DNA of 64,000 nucleotides from positions 121,242 through 185,241 of the forward strand of contig NZ_BMSA01000023.1 in assembly GCF_014648915.1 (NCBI RefSeq). The letters run 5' to 3'. The notes beneath the pieces were generated by a model that worked only from the letters and a program-made list of their open reading frames with translations, had not been told where the DNA came from and did no database searches. Every line of letters begins with the position of its first letter. Within the stretch, counting starts at the first letter, position 1. This document shows positions 1 to 8,852 of the stretch, in pieces. A program made the position numbers and the translations under genes. The DNA is from Streptomyces phaeofaciens. Its GTDB lineage: Bacteria > Actinomycetota > Actinomycetes > Streptomycetales > Streptomycetaceae.

Positions 1-120
1 CTTCGACGGGTCGTCGGGTGCCTCGGCGTCGGCGCCCTTCGCGCTGCCTCTGGTTCCGGTGCAGCCGGCGAGCAGCAGGGCGGCTCCCGCGGTCAGGGCC
101 AGGACTGTACGGCGGTTCAT
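1..120 (-). CDS. Secreted lipoprotein, N-terminus only (probable sugar ABC binding protein)
   Basis: Reading leftward from an ATG at 118-120, the first 40 codons encode a short basic N-terminus, a hydrophobic stretch and the lipobox LLLAGC, followed by a Gly/Ser/Asp/Pro-rich linker. That is the standard start of an actinobacterial lipoprotein. The rest lies outside the window. It diverges from a beta-mannosidase gene and a LacI-type operator sits between them, so a sugar ABC transporter binding protein is the likeliest identity. Only the lipoprotein nature is visible; the ligand, possibly a manno-oligosaccharide, is inference. Confidence 0.7.
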   Translation of the reverse strand, partial: MNRRTVLALTAGAALLLAGCTGTRGSAKGADAEAPDDPSK

Positions 121-180
121 GTGCATCAGCTCCGTTCGAGGGACGGACGAGCACCAGCGGGTTGGCTGATTCGGCACTCT

Positions 181-192
181 GACAGCGCTTTC
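181..192. promoter_or_regulatory. LacI-family operator candidate upstream of the beta-mannosidase gene
   Basis: GACAGCGCTTTC is an imperfect palindrome, one mismatch from GAAAGCGCTTTC, with the central CG typical of LacI-family operators. It lies between the divergent lipoprotein and mannosidase genes. Including the preceding T, the 13-mer is repeated in reverse complement at 35247-35259, before the xylan-type transporter operon. The LacI protein encoded at 2677-3714 is the obvious candidate binder. Confidence 0.6.
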
Positions 193-271
193 TCAACCGG
201 TAAAGTCCCATTCCCGCCAACGATGAAGAGACGGCGCCCAGTTGTCGGCTTGACCGGTTTAGGGAGTGCGC

Positions 272-2680
272 ATGCTGGAGGCCTCACCGCTCGACGACGG
301 ATGGATCCTGCGGCACGAGGATGAGGCGCTCCCGGCCGTCGTGCCGGGCTGTGTGCACACCGATCTGCTCGCGGCGGGCGCGATCCCGGACCCCTTCCTC
401 GGCCGCAACGAGGGGGAGGTGGCGTGGGTGGGGCGGCGCGAGTGGAGTTACGAGAGCGAGCTGCCCGCCGTGACGTCCGGGCACGAGCAGACCGACCTGG
501 TCTTCGACGGGCTCGACACGGCGGCGGAGATCCGGCTGGACGGCCGGCTGCTGGGCCGGGTGCGGAACATGCACCGCTCGTACCGGTACGACGTGACGGG
601 CCTGAGCGGCGCGCTGACCGTGCGGTTCGTCTCCGCGTACGCCGAGGCGGAGGCCGTGCGCGGCAGGACCGGGGAGCGGCCCGCCGCGTACGCCGAGCCC
701 TATCAGTACCTGCGCAAGATGGCCTGCTCCTTCGGCTGGGACTGGGGGCCGACCCTGGTCACGGCCGGGATCTGGCGTCCGGTGCGGCTGGAGCGCTGGT
801 CGACGGCGCGGATCGCCCGGGTGCGGCCGCTCGTCACGGTGGAGCGCGGCACCGGGGTCGTCGAACTGCACGTCGAGGTCGAGCGCACCCGGGTGGAGGC
901 CGAACTCGCCCTGGAGGCCCGGGTGGGGGGCCTGCGGGTGCGGGGCGAGGTGTCGGGGAGCTGCGGGACGGTCCGCCTCGAGGTGCCGGGGGCCGCGCTG
1001 TGGTGGCCGCGCGGTTATGGCGAACAGGCGCTGTACGAAGTCGAGTTGACGTTGTCGCACGGGGGCGCGCCGCTCGACGTGTGGCAGCGGCGGATCGGTT
1101 TCCGGGATGTGGAGCTGGACACCTCCGCGGACGAGTGGGGAACCGGCTTCACCCTGGTCGTCAACGGGGAGCGGCTGTTCGCGCGGGGCGTCAACTGGAT
1201 CCCGGACGACGTGTTCCCGTCCCGGGTGACCCGGGAGCGCTACCGGAGACGGTTGCGGCAGGCCGCCGACGCCGGGGTGGACCTGGTCCGGGTGTGGGGC
1301 GGCGGGATCTACGAGAGCGAGGACTTCTACACCGCCTGCGACGAACTGGGCCTGCTGGTCTGGCAGGACTTCCCGTTCGCCTGCGCGGCCTACCCGGAGG
1401 AGCAGCCGCTGCGCGGCGAGGTGGAGGCGGAGGCCCGGGAGAACGTCGTACGGCTGATGCCGCATCCGTCGCTCGTGCTGTGGAACGGGAACAACGAGAA
1501 TCTGTGGGGTTTCCGGGACTGGGGGTGGGAGGAGCGGCTCGGCGGGGACTCCTGGGGGGAGGGGTACTACCTGGGCGTCCTGCCGCGGGTGGTGGCCGAG
1601 CTGGATCCGACCCGGCCGTACACGGCGGGCAGCCCCTGGTCGGGGAGCTGGGAGCGGCATCCGAACGATCCGGCGCACGGGACCCACCACTCGTGGGAGG
1701 TGTGGAACCGGGAGGACTACGCCGTGTACCGGAGTGAAGTGCCGCGGTTCGTCGCGGAGTTCGGGTGGCAGGCGCCGCCCGCGTACGCCACCCTGCGGCG
1801 GGCGCTGCCGGGCGAGGAACTGCACCCGGACTCCCCCGGGATGCTGCACCACCAGAAGGCGGAGGACGGCAACGGCAAGCTGGAGCGGGGACTGCTCCGG
1901 CACTTCGCCCGGCCGGACCGGGACTTCGACCGCTGGCACTATCTGACGCAGGTCAACCAGGCGCGGGCGGTGGCCGCCGGGATCGAGCACTGGCGGTCGC
2001 ACTGGCCGGTGTGCGCCGGGACGGTTCTCTGGCAGCTCAACGACTGCTGGCCGGTGACCTCCTGGGCGGCGATCGACGGGGACGGGCGGGAGAAACCGCT
2101 CTACCACGAGTTGCGCAGGCTGTACGCGGACCGCTTGCTGACGCTCCAGGCGCGGGACGGGGGGCTGGTGGTGGCCGCCGTCAACCAGGGCGCCGGGGAG
2201 TGGACGGCGGCGGTGCGGCTGCGGCGGATGTCCGTCGCCGGGGAGGTGATCGGCGAAGGGGCCGTCGAGGCGGCCGCCCGGGCGCGGGCGGTGGCCGTGG
2301 CGCGGGTGCCGGCGGAGCTGACGCCGCAGGGGGCGAAGGAGTTCCTGGTGGCCGACGCACGGAAGTCCCCCCGCTCGAACGAAGCCGAGGGCGGGGGAAC
2401 GCTGCGCGCGCTGTACTTCCCCGTGCCGGATCGTGAAGTGCCTTACCCCGAGCCGGAGTTCGAGGTGGAGCTGGTGCCGGACGGGGTCGCGGTCACGGCC
2501 CGGACGCTGGTGCGGGACCTGCTGCTCCAGGCGGACCGGCTGGCGCCGGACGCGCGGGCCGGCCGGGGGCTGGTGACGCTGCTTCCCGGGGAACGCGTGA
2601 CCATCGGCGTCGAGGGCTGGGAGACTCCGGATGCCGCCGCGGCACGGGCCGCGCTGTACTGCCAGGAGCCCGCTCGATGA
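272..2680 (+). CDS. Beta-mannosidase, GH2 family
   Basis: A protein of 802 residues from ATG 272. The RBS AGGGAG at 261-266 fits this start better than the GTG at 266, which overlaps it. The N-terminal jelly-roll domain runs through a motif CSFGWDWGP near residue 150 that is typical of beta-mannosidases. The immunoglobulin-like domain follows, then the TIM barrel. The acid/base is E409 in WNGNNEN and the nucleophile is E496 in VAEFGW. There is no signal peptide, so it should hydrolyse the beta-mannosyl ends of imported manno-oligosaccharides or N-glycan cores in the cytoplasm. The stop overlaps the start of the LacI gene (ATGA), so the two are probably translationally coupled. Confidence 0.92.
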   Translation: MLEASPLDDGWILRHEDEALPAVVPGCVHTDLLAAGAIPDPFLGRNEGEVAWVGRREWSYESELPAVTSGHEQTDLVFDGLDTAAEIRLDGRLLGRVRNMHRSYRYDVTGLSGALTVRFVSAYAEAEAVRGRTGERPAAYAEPYQYLRKMACSFGWDWGPTLVTAGIWRPVRLERWSTARIARVRPLVTVERGTGVVELHVEVERTRVEAELALEARVGGLRVRGEVSGSCGTVRLEVPGAALWWPRGYGEQALYEVELTLSHGGAPLDVWQRRIGFRDVELDTSADEWGTGFTLVVNGERLFARGVNWIPDDVFPSRVTRERYRRRLRQAADAGVDLVRVWGGGIYESEDFYTACDELGLLVWQDFPFACAAYPEEQPLRGEVEAEARENVVRLMPHPSLVLWNGNNENLWGFRDWGWEERLGGDSWGEGYYLGVLPRVVAELDPTRPYTAGSPWSGSWERHPNDPAHGTHHSWEVWNREDYAVYRSEVPRFVAEFGWQAPPAYATLRRALPGEELHPDSPGMLHHQKAEDGNGKLERGLLRHFARPDRDFDRWHYLTQVNQARAVAAGIEHWRSHWPVCAGTVLWQLNDCWPVTSWAAIDGDGREKPLYHELRRLYADRLLTLQARDGGLVVAAVNQGAGEWTAAVRLRRMSVAGEVIGEGAVEAAARARAVAVARVPAELTPQGAKEFLVADARKSPRSNEAEGGGTLRALYFPVPDREVPYPEPEFEVELVPDGVAVTARTLVRDLLLQADRLAPDARAGRGLVTLLPGERVTIGVEGWETPDAAAARAALYCQEPAR

Positions 2681-3714
2681 CAGCGTCCCCCGCCCCCCGC
2701 GTCACCATCAAGGACGTCGCCGCGCGCGCCGGTGTGTCCAAGGGTGCCGTGTCGCTCGCCTTCAACCACAAGCCGGGGCTGGCGGAGGCGACCCGGGACC
2801 GGATATTCGCCGCGGCCCGGGAACTGGGCTGGGAACCGAACCTCAGCGCGCGGTCGCTGTCGAACTCGCGGGTGGACGTGGTGGGGCTGGCGATCTGCCG
2901 GCCGGCCCGGATGCTGGGGCTGGAACCCTTCTACATGGAGTTCGTGTCGGGCGTGGAGAGCGTGCTGACCGAGCACTCCTGCTCGCTGCTGCTCCGGCTG
3001 GTGCGGACCGTGGAGGAGGAGGTGGGGCTCCAGGAGTCCTGGTGGCGGGGGCGGCAGATCGGCGGGGCGATCCTGGTGGACTTCCGGGCCGACGACCCGC
3101 GGGCGGCGGCGGCCGAGCGGCTCGGGATGCCGGTGGTGGCCGTCGGACATCCCTCGCTCACCGGGACCCTGACGTCGGTGTGGACGGACGACGCGACGGC
3201 GGTGACGGAGGCGGTGCGCTATCTCGCGGCGCTCGGGCATCGCCGGATCGCACGGGTCGGGGGCGCGGCCGCGCTCGGCCACACGGTGATGCGGACGGCC
3301 GCGTTCGACCAGGCGGCGCGGAGCCTCGGGCTGGCCGGGGCGTGGCAGGTGGCCACGGACTACTCCGGGGAGGCGGGGGCGCGGGCGACCCGGTCCATGC
3401 TGACGGCGGCCCCGCCGGACCGGCCGACGGCCATCGTGTACGACAACGACATCATGGCGGTGGCGGGGCTGGCGGTGGCGGCCGAGATGGGGCTGAACGT
3501 GCCGCACGACGTGTCGCTGCTCGCCTGGGACGACTCGCAGCTGTGCCGGCTGACCCATCCGACGCTCTCCGCGATGAGCCACGACGTGTACGGGTTCGGC
3601 GCAGAGGCGGCCCGGACCCTGTTCGGGGTGATCACCGGGGCGGGGCCGGGGTCGCATCCCGTGCCCACGCCGGTGCTGACCCCCCGGGGGTCGACGGCGC
3701 CGCCCCGGCGGTGA
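2677..3714 (+). CDS. LacI-family transcriptional regulator
   Basis: A 345-residue protein. The N-terminal helix-turn-helix is TIKDVAARAGVSKGAVSLAF, about residues 9-28, followed by a hinge helix (LSARSLSNSR) and a periplasmic-binding-protein-like effector domain. Its start overlaps the beta-mannosidase stop by 4 bp. This coupling suggests that it senses a mannoside or related oligosaccharide and represses the mannosidase and the divergent lipoprotein gene through the operator at 181-192. The family and DNA-binding role are clear; the effector is not. Confidence 0.9.
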   Translation: MTASPAPRVTIKDVAARAGVSKGAVSLAFNHKPGLAEATRDRIFAAARELGWEPNLSARSLSNSRVDVVGLAICRPARMLGLEPFYMEFVSGVESVLTEHSCSLLLRLVRTVEEEVGLQESWWRGRQIGGAILVDFRADDPRAAAAERLGMPVVAVGHPSLTGTLTSVWTDDATAVTEAVRYLAALGHRRIARVGGAAALGHTVMRTAAFDQAARSLGLAGAWQVATDYSGEAGARATRSMLTAAPPDRPTAIVYDNDIMAVAGLAVAAEMGLNVPHDVSLLAWDDSQLCRLTHPTLSAMSHDVYGFGAEAARTLFGVITGAGPGSHPVPTPVLTPRGSTAPPRR

Positions 3715-3792
3715 GCGTGCCGCGGGCCCCGTGGGAGGCGTCCGGGTGTGTGACCTTCGCCGCTTGGGGCTCCGGGACTGGGCAGCTACGTT

Positions 3793-3811
3793 ACCCATAA
3801 GTAGCATGGGT
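3793..3811. promoter_or_regulatory. Inverted repeat upstream of fadA
   Basis: ACCCAT and ATGGGT form perfect 6-bp arms separated by 7 bp, about 65 bp before the fadA start. The position suits a repressor site over the fadAB promoter. The binding protein is unknown. Confidence 0.4.
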
Positions 3812-3812
3812 C

Positions 3813-3828
3813 CTGAGCGCGCGCTCAG
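3813..3828. promoter_or_regulatory. Perfect 16-bp palindrome in the fadA leader
   Basis: CTGAGCGCGCGCTCAG is a perfect palindrome directly downstream of the 3793 inverted repeat and 48 bp before the fadA start. It could be a TetR-type operator or a small RNA hairpin in the leader; the sequence alone does not decide. Confidence 0.4.
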
Positions 3829-3875
3829 CGAGTGCGTCGCAGCAGTGCCATCCCGCACCCTGGAGGAGAGCCATC

Positions 3876-5096
3876 GTGCCTCGTACCGTCAGGGATGTCG
3901 TCTTCGTCGACGGCGTCCGCACCCCGTTCGGCAAGGCGGGCCCGAAGGGCATCTACCACGAGACCCGGGCCGACGACCTCGTCGTGAAGGCGATCCGGGA
4001 GCTGCTGCGCCGCAACCCCGGTCTCGACCCCAAGAAGATCGACGAGGTCGCCATCGCCGCGACCACGCAGATCGGCGACCAGGGCCTGACCATCGGCCGT
4101 ACCGCCGGCATCCTGGCGGGTCTGCCGACCTCCGTGCCCGGCTACTCCATCGACCGTATGTGCGCCGGCGCCCTGACCGCCGTCACCGCGGTCGCCGGCT
4201 CCGTCGCCTTCGGCGCGTACGACATCGCCGTCGCCGGCGGTGTCGAGCACATGGGCCGTCACCCGATGGGCGAGGGCGTGGACCCCAACCCGCGCTTCGT
4301 CAGCGAGAAGCTGGTCGACGAGTCCGCCCTGTTCATGGGCATGACCGCGGAGAACCTGCACGACCGCTACCCGCAGATCACCAAGCAGCGCGCCGACGAA
4401 TACGCCGTGCGCTCCCAGGAGAAGGCCGCCAAGGCGTACGCCGACGGCAAGATCCAGGCCGACCTGGTACCGGTCTCGGTGCGCCGTACGAACGCCGAGG
4501 CGGGCGAGACGGGCTGGGGCCTGGTCACCGCCGACGAGCCGATGCGTCCGGGCACGACCCTGGAGAGCCTGTCCGGGCTCAAGACCCCGTTCCGGGTCCA
4601 CGGCCGGGTCACCGCCGGTAACGCGGCCGGTCTGAACGACGGCGCCACCGCTTCCCTCATCGCGTCCGAGGACTTCGCCCGCGAGAACGGGCTGCCGGTC
4701 AAGATGCGCCTCGTCTCCTACTCCTTCGCGGGCGTGGAGCCGGAGGTCATGGGCTACGGCCCGATCCCGGCCACGGAGAAGGCGCTCGCGCAGGCGGGTC
4801 TGTCGATCTCCGACATCGGTCTGTTCGAGATCAACGAGGCCTTCGCCGTCCAGGTGCTGGCCTTCCTCGACCACTACGGCATCGCGGACGACGACGCGCG
4901 CGTCAACCAGTACGGCGGCGCGATCGCCTTCGGTCACCCGCTGGCCTCCTCCGGCGTCCGTCTGATGACGCAGCTGGCCCGCCAGTTCGAGGAGCAGCCG
5001 CACGTCCGCTACGGCCTGACCACCATGTGCGTCGGCTTCGGCATGGGCGCGACGGTCATCTGGGAGAACCCGCACTTCGACGGAGGCGACAAGTGA
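3876..5096 (+). CDS. fadA: Acetyl-CoA C-acyltransferase (thiolase)
   Basis: A 406-residue thiolase that cleaves 3-ketoacyl-CoA in the last step of beta-oxidation. The acyl-accepting cysteine is C96 in DRMCAGA, the catalytic histidine is H354 in FGHPLASSG and the second cysteine is C385 in CVGFGMG. The order NEAFA, GHP, C-G-G is standard for the family. The GTG start has a strong RBS, GGAGGA, at 3862-3867. The stop overlaps the fadB start (GTGA), giving the classical two-subunit fatty acid oxidation complex. The codon bias and strong RBS suggest high expression. Confidence 0.95.
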   Translation: MPRTVRDVVFVDGVRTPFGKAGPKGIYHETRADDLVVKAIRELLRRNPGLDPKKIDEVAIAATTQIGDQGLTIGRTAGILAGLPTSVPGYSIDRMCAGALTAVTAVAGSVAFGAYDIAVAGGVEHMGRHPMGEGVDPNPRFVSEKLVDESALFMGMTAENLHDRYPQITKQRADEYAVRSQEKAAKAYADGKIQADLVPVSVRRTNAEAGETGWGLVTADEPMRPGTTLESLSGLKTPFRVHGRVTAGNAAGLNDGATASLIASEDFARENGLPVKMRLVSYSFAGVEPEVMGYGPIPATEKALAQAGLSISDIGLFEINEAFAVQVLAFLDHYGIADDDARVNQYGGAIAFGHPLASSGVRLMTQLARQFEEQPHVRYGLTTMCVGFGMGATVIWENPHFDGGDK

Positions 5097-7225
5097 GCAC
5101 CACCACCGCTGAGCTTCTGAAGGGCGCGGCCGAGCTGTTCCCGGACGAGGTCGTCACGAGCGCGCACGTCCGCCACCTGGACCTGCCGTTCGGTGCCGGG
5201 CGCTTCGCCCTGATCACCCTCGACAACGGTTTCGACCACACCAAGCCGACCACGTTCGGCCCGCAGTCCCTCGCGCGCCTGGACCTCGCGATCGACCAGG
5301 TCGAGCGCGAGGCCGCGGCCGGCGAGATCGTCGGTGCCGGTGTCACGGGCAAGCCGTTCATCTTCGCCGTCGGCGCCGACCTCAAGGGCGTCGAGCTGCT
5401 GAAGGAGCACGAGAACGCGCTCGCCATCGGCAAGGGCGGCCACGAGGTCTTCAAGCGCCTGTCGGCGCTGGCCGTCCCCACCTTCGCGTACTACAACGGC
5501 GCGGCGATGGGCGGCGGTGTGGAGGTCGGTCTGCACTGCACCTACCGCACCGTCTCGAAGGCGCTTCCCGCGTTCTCCCTGCCCGAGGTCTTCCTCGGTC
5601 TGGTCCCCGGCTGGGGCGGCTGCACGATCCTGCCGAACCTGATCGGCGCCGACAAGGCCGTCTCGGTGATCATCGAGAACAGCCTCAACCAGAACAAGCA
5701 GCTCAAGGGCCAGCAGGTCTTCGACCTCGGCATCGCGGACGCGCTGTTCGAGGGCGCGGACTTCCTGGAGCAGTCGCTGATCTGGACCGCCCGGGTCCTG
5801 AAGGGCGACGTCGAGGTCGAGCGCCCGGTGATCGACCGCGGTGAGGCCTGGGACCAGGCCGTCGCCCGCGGCCGGTTCGTCGCCGACTCCAAGGTGCACG
5901 GCGCGGCCCCGGCCGCCTACCGCGCGCTGGACATCATCGCCGCCGCCAAGAACGGCGACCTCCAGCAGGGCTACGACGCCGAGGACACCGCGCTCGCCGA
6001 CCTGATCATGGGCGGTGAACTGCGCGCCGGCATCTACGCGTTCAACCTGGTGCAGAAGCGCGGCAAGCGCCCGGCCGGTGCCCCGGACAAGTCCCTGGCC
6101 CGTCCGGTCACCAAGGTCGGCGTCGTGGGCGCGGGCCTGATGGCCTCGCAGCTCGCGCTGCTGTTCCTGCGCCGCCTGGAGGTGCCGGTCGTGCTGACCG
6201 ACATCGACCAGGAGCGCGTCGACAAGGGTGTGGGCTACGTCCACGCCGAGATCGAGAAGCTGCTCGGCAAGGGCCGCATCAACCAGGACAAGGCCAACCG
6301 CCTGAAGGCCCTGGTCAGCGGTGTCCTGGACAAGGCCGAGGGCTTCGCCGACGCGGACTTCATCATCGAGGCCGTGTTCGAGGAGATCGGTGTCAAGCAG
6401 CAGGTGTTCGCGGAGGTCGAGGCGGTCGCCCCGGCGCACGCGATCCTCGCCACGAACACCTCCTCGCTGTCGGTCTCCGAGATGGCGTCGAAGCTGAAGA
6501 ACCCCGAGCGGGTCGTGGGCTTCCACTTCTTCAACCCGGTCGCGATCCTGCCGCTGCTGGAGATCGTCCGCGGCGAGCGGACCGACGACGCGTCGCTGGC
6601 CACCGCGTTCGCCGTCGCCAAGAAGCTGAAGAAGACGGCGGTCCTGACCAAGGACGCCCCGGCGTTCGTGGTGAACCGCATCCTGACCCGCTTCATGGGC
6701 GAGATCCAGAACGTCATCGACGAGGGCACCTCGGTCGAGGTCGCCGAGAAGGCCATCGAGCCCCTCGGCCTGCCGATGTCCCCGCTGGTCCTGCTGGAGC
6801 TGGTCGGCCCCGCGATCGGTCTGCACGTCTCGGAGACCCTCAACCGGGCCTTCCCGGACCGCTTCACGGTCTCCCAGAACCTCGCGGCCGTCGTCAAGGC
6901 GGGCAAGCGCGGCTTCTACGTCTACGACTCCGGCAAGCCGGAGCTGGACCCCGAGGTCGCGGCTCTCCTCAAGCAGGGCGACGTCGTCCTGACCGAGGAG
7001 CAGGTGCGGGACCGGGTCCTCGACGCGGTGGCGCAGGAGATCGGCCTGATGCTCGACGAGGGCGTCGTCGCCGAGGCCCAGGACATCGACCTGTGCCTGA
7101 TCACCGGTGCCGGCTGGCCCTTCCACCTGGGCGGCATCACGCCGTACCTGGACCGCGAGGGCGTGTCGGAGCGCGTGAACGGCAAGAAGTTCCTGGCGCC
7201 GGGTGTGGCGTCGGTTCCCGCCTAG
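5093..7225 (+). CDS. fadB: Fatty acid oxidation complex alpha subunit (enoyl-CoA hydratase / 3-hydroxyacyl-CoA dehydrogenase)
   Basis: A 710-residue bifunctional enzyme. The N-terminal crotonase domain (about 1-300) carries the two hydratase glutamates E144 (GGGVEVG) and E165 (LPEVFLG). From about residue 340 a Rossmann fold begins with VGVVGAGLMASQ, followed by the dehydrogenase C-terminal domains (GFHFFNPV, VNRILTRF). It hydrates enoyl-CoA and oxidises 3-hydroxyacyl-CoA. The GTG start at 5093 overlaps the fadA stop and has GGAGG at 5082-5086. An in-frame extension upstream lies inside fadA and was ignored. Confidence 0.95.
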   Translation: MSTTTAELLKGAAELFPDEVVTSAHVRHLDLPFGAGRFALITLDNGFDHTKPTTFGPQSLARLDLAIDQVEREAAAGEIVGAGVTGKPFIFAVGADLKGVELLKEHENALAIGKGGHEVFKRLSALAVPTFAYYNGAAMGGGVEVGLHCTYRTVSKALPAFSLPEVFLGLVPGWGGCTILPNLIGADKAVSVIIENSLNQNKQLKGQQVFDLGIADALFEGADFLEQSLIWTARVLKGDVEVERPVIDRGEAWDQAVARGRFVADSKVHGAAPAAYRALDIIAAAKNGDLQQGYDAEDTALADLIMGGELRAGIYAFNLVQKRGKRPAGAPDKSLARPVTKVGVVGAGLMASQLALLFLRRLEVPVVLTDIDQERVDKGVGYVHAEIEKLLGKGRINQDKANRLKALVSGVLDKAEGFADADFIIEAVFEEIGVKQQVFAEVEAVAPAHAILATNTSSLSVSEMASKLKNPERVVGFHFFNPVAILPLLEIVRGERTDDASLATAFAVAKKLKKTAVLTKDAPAFVVNRILTRFMGEIQNVIDEGTSVEVAEKAIEPLGLPMSPLVLLELVGPAIGLHVSETLNRAFPDRFTVSQNLAAVVKAGKRGFYVYDSGKPELDPEVAALLKQGDVVLTEEQVRDRVLDAVAQEIGLMLDEGVVAEAQDIDLCLITGAGWPFHLGGITPYLDREGVSERVNGKKFLAPGVASVPA

Positions 7226-7250
7226 TCGTCGCCGTACGACCGTACGAACC

Positions 7251-7286
7251 GGAGAGGGCCCTCGCTGTGCGGCGGGGGCCCTCTCC
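7251..7286. terminator. Terminator between fadB and the convergent propeller-like gene
   Basis: GGAGAGGGCCC pairs perfectly with GGGCCCTCTCC across a 14-nt loop. It lies 25 bp after fadB and 12 bp before the end of the opposite-strand gene, so it can serve both. Confidence 0.8.
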
Positions 7287-7297
7287 CCTGTCCGGCT

Positions 7298-8317
7298 CTA
7301 CATCTCCTGCCACGCCGTGAGCGCCAGGCCCGGTTCGTCCTTGCGGCGCGTGAGGAGCAGGCGGCCGGTCGACGGGGACAGGGTGGCCGCCACCACCCGG
7401 CCCTCGTGGTCCACGGCGAGCGCCACCTCGGTGTCGGCCGGCAGCCGGGGCCCGGACTCGGTCCACCAGGCGCCGGCCGACTCCTGTTCGGTGGGGTAGG
7501 CGGCGAAGGCCACCCGGCCGCTCGCCGATCGCTGGGCGAGCAGGGTGCAGTCGTGGCCGTCGAGCACGCAGCGGATCGCGGCGACCGGGCCGGGGCCCGC
7601 CGCCGGGAGCACGGGGACCGGCTTGTCGCCTGGGCGCCAGGCCCGGACGTCGCCGGAGTCGTCGGTGAAGAAGAGCGTGGTGTGCTCCGGGGAGGTGGCC
7701 AGTGCCCGCAGGGTGCCGGGACGCGCCGGCACCACGTCCAGGGTCTCCTCCAGCACCGGCCGGGCGCCCGGCTCCCGCTGCCGCCAGTGCAGCAGAGCGC
7801 CGGACCCGGCCGCGTAGACCTCGACGCACCCGGACTCCCCGGTCACCGCGACGGGCTCCTGCGCGGCGCCCTCGCCCGGCAGGGCGCACCAGGGGTCCCA
7901 GCCGCCCTTCTCCTTCTGGGCGACCATGGCGATCCCGGCGGCACCGTTGCGGACGAAGACGTGTGCCCGGCCCTGGGCGTCCACCGCTACGGCGGGTGTG
8001 CCCGTACGGTCGCCCTTCTTGTCGGGGTGGCCGATCGGCACCCAGTCCAGGGCGGCGAGGAGCGGCCGGTAGTGGGTGGAGTGCACCAGGCCCGCCTCCC
8101 CCTTCACGGTGGGCCGCCACGACGTCAGATGGCCGTAGCCGTCGGGGCCGTGGCCGACGGCGAGGACCGGGTGCAGCTTCTGCGCACCGCCGATCCTGCG
8201 CGGAGGGTCCCAGGGCCCGCCGGGTGTCCGTTCCGCCCGGCACAGGACCGCGCCGTCCGACGTCAGATAGATACTCAGCCGCCCGTCGCGGCCACGTATG
8301 AGCCAGTCGCCGTTCAC
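7298..8317 (-). CDS. Hypothetical beta-propeller-like protein
   Basis: A 339-residue soluble protein. The GTG start at 8317 was chosen because further in-frame extension would overlap the divergent NYN gene; the RBS is weak. It has repeated short blades such as GRDGRLSIYLTSDG, DAQGRAHVFVRNGAAG, TGESGCVEVYAAGSG and VDHEGRVVAATLSPSTG, spaced about 45-60 residues apart. This pattern recalls WD40, PQQ or sialidase-like propellers. There are no catalytic motifs, signal peptide or membrane segments, and the function is unknown. It is convergent with fadB. Confidence 0.7.
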   Translation of the reverse strand: MNGDWLIRGRDGRLSIYLTSDGAVLCRAERTPGGPWDPPRRIGGAQKLHPVLAVGHGPDGYGHLTSWRPTVKGEAGLVHSTHYRPLLAALDWVPIGHPDKKGDRTGTPAVAVDAQGRAHVFVRNGAAGIAMVAQKEKGGWDPWCALPGEGAAQEPVAVTGESGCVEVYAAGSGALLHWRQREPGARPVLEETLDVVPARPGTLRALATSPEHTTLFFTDDSGDVRAWRPGDKPVPVLPAAGPGPVAAIRCVLDGHDCTLLAQRSASGRVAFAAYPTEQESAGAWWTESGPRLPADTEVALAVDHEGRVVAATLSPSTGRLLLTRRKDEPGLALTAWQEM

Positions 8318-8426
8318 CCGATCACTGTATGACGGCCCCTCCCCGGCCACGTCCGGCGGGCCCGCGGGTACGGCGCCGGGGGGATCGGCCGCTCGGGTGC
8401 GCGGCCCGGCGTGGGACCCTGGCCCC

Positions 8427-8810
8427 ATGGACGGCCCCCGGTACGACGGCACACCCCTGCTGGTGATCGTGGACGGCGCGAACGTCGTCGGGTCGGTGCC
8501 CGACGGGTGGTGGCGGGACCGGCGGGGCGCCGCGGAGCGGCTGCGCGACCGGCTGGCGGCCGACGGGCTGCCGGGGCACGCCGGTCCCGTCGAGATCGTC
8601 CTCGTGGTCGAGGGCGCGGCCCGCGGGGTGGAGCCGGTCTCCGCCGTACGGGTGGAGTCGGCGGCCGGCAGCGGGGACGACCACATCGTCGCCCTGGTCG
8701 CGGCGGCGGGCGGCCGCAGCGCTCTGGTCGTCACCGCCGACCGTGAGCTGCGCCGCCGGGTGACGGACCTGGGCGCCGAGGTCGTGGGACCGCGGGCGGT
8801 ACGCAGCTGA
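8427..8810 (+). CDS. NYN/PIN-like nuclease-fold protein
   Basis: A 127-residue protein. The motif LVIVDGANVVGS, a central GDDHIV and LVVTADRELRRRV form the acidic pattern of NYN (YacP-like) PIN-superfamily domains. The three Asp positions would bind a metal for RNA cleavage. Such proteins are often annotated NTP pyrophosphohydrolase in Streptomyces, which the motifs do not support. The ATG at 8427 was chosen over longer starts because those enter the divergent promoter region; the RBS is weak. It is convergent with the amino-acid permease. Confidence 0.7.
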   Translation: MDGPRYDGTPLLVIVDGANVVGSVPDGWWRDRRGAAERLRDRLAADGLPGHAGPVEIVLVVEGAARGVEPVSAVRVESAAGSGDDHIVALVAAAGGRSALVVTADRELRRRVTDLGAEVVGPRAVRS

Positions 8811-8852
8811 GCACCGCCCTCCGGTCCGCCCGTGGTCCACGGGGTGTCGGGG

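Noticed and set aside
284..2107. Long minus-strand frame opposite the beta-mannosidase
   Set aside because: Low-complexity Pro/Arg/His translation; the plus strand has conserved GH2 motifs.
8427..8810. NTP pyrophosphohydrolase
   Set aside because: No MazG or Nudix motif is present; the acidic pattern fits a NYN/PIN fold.
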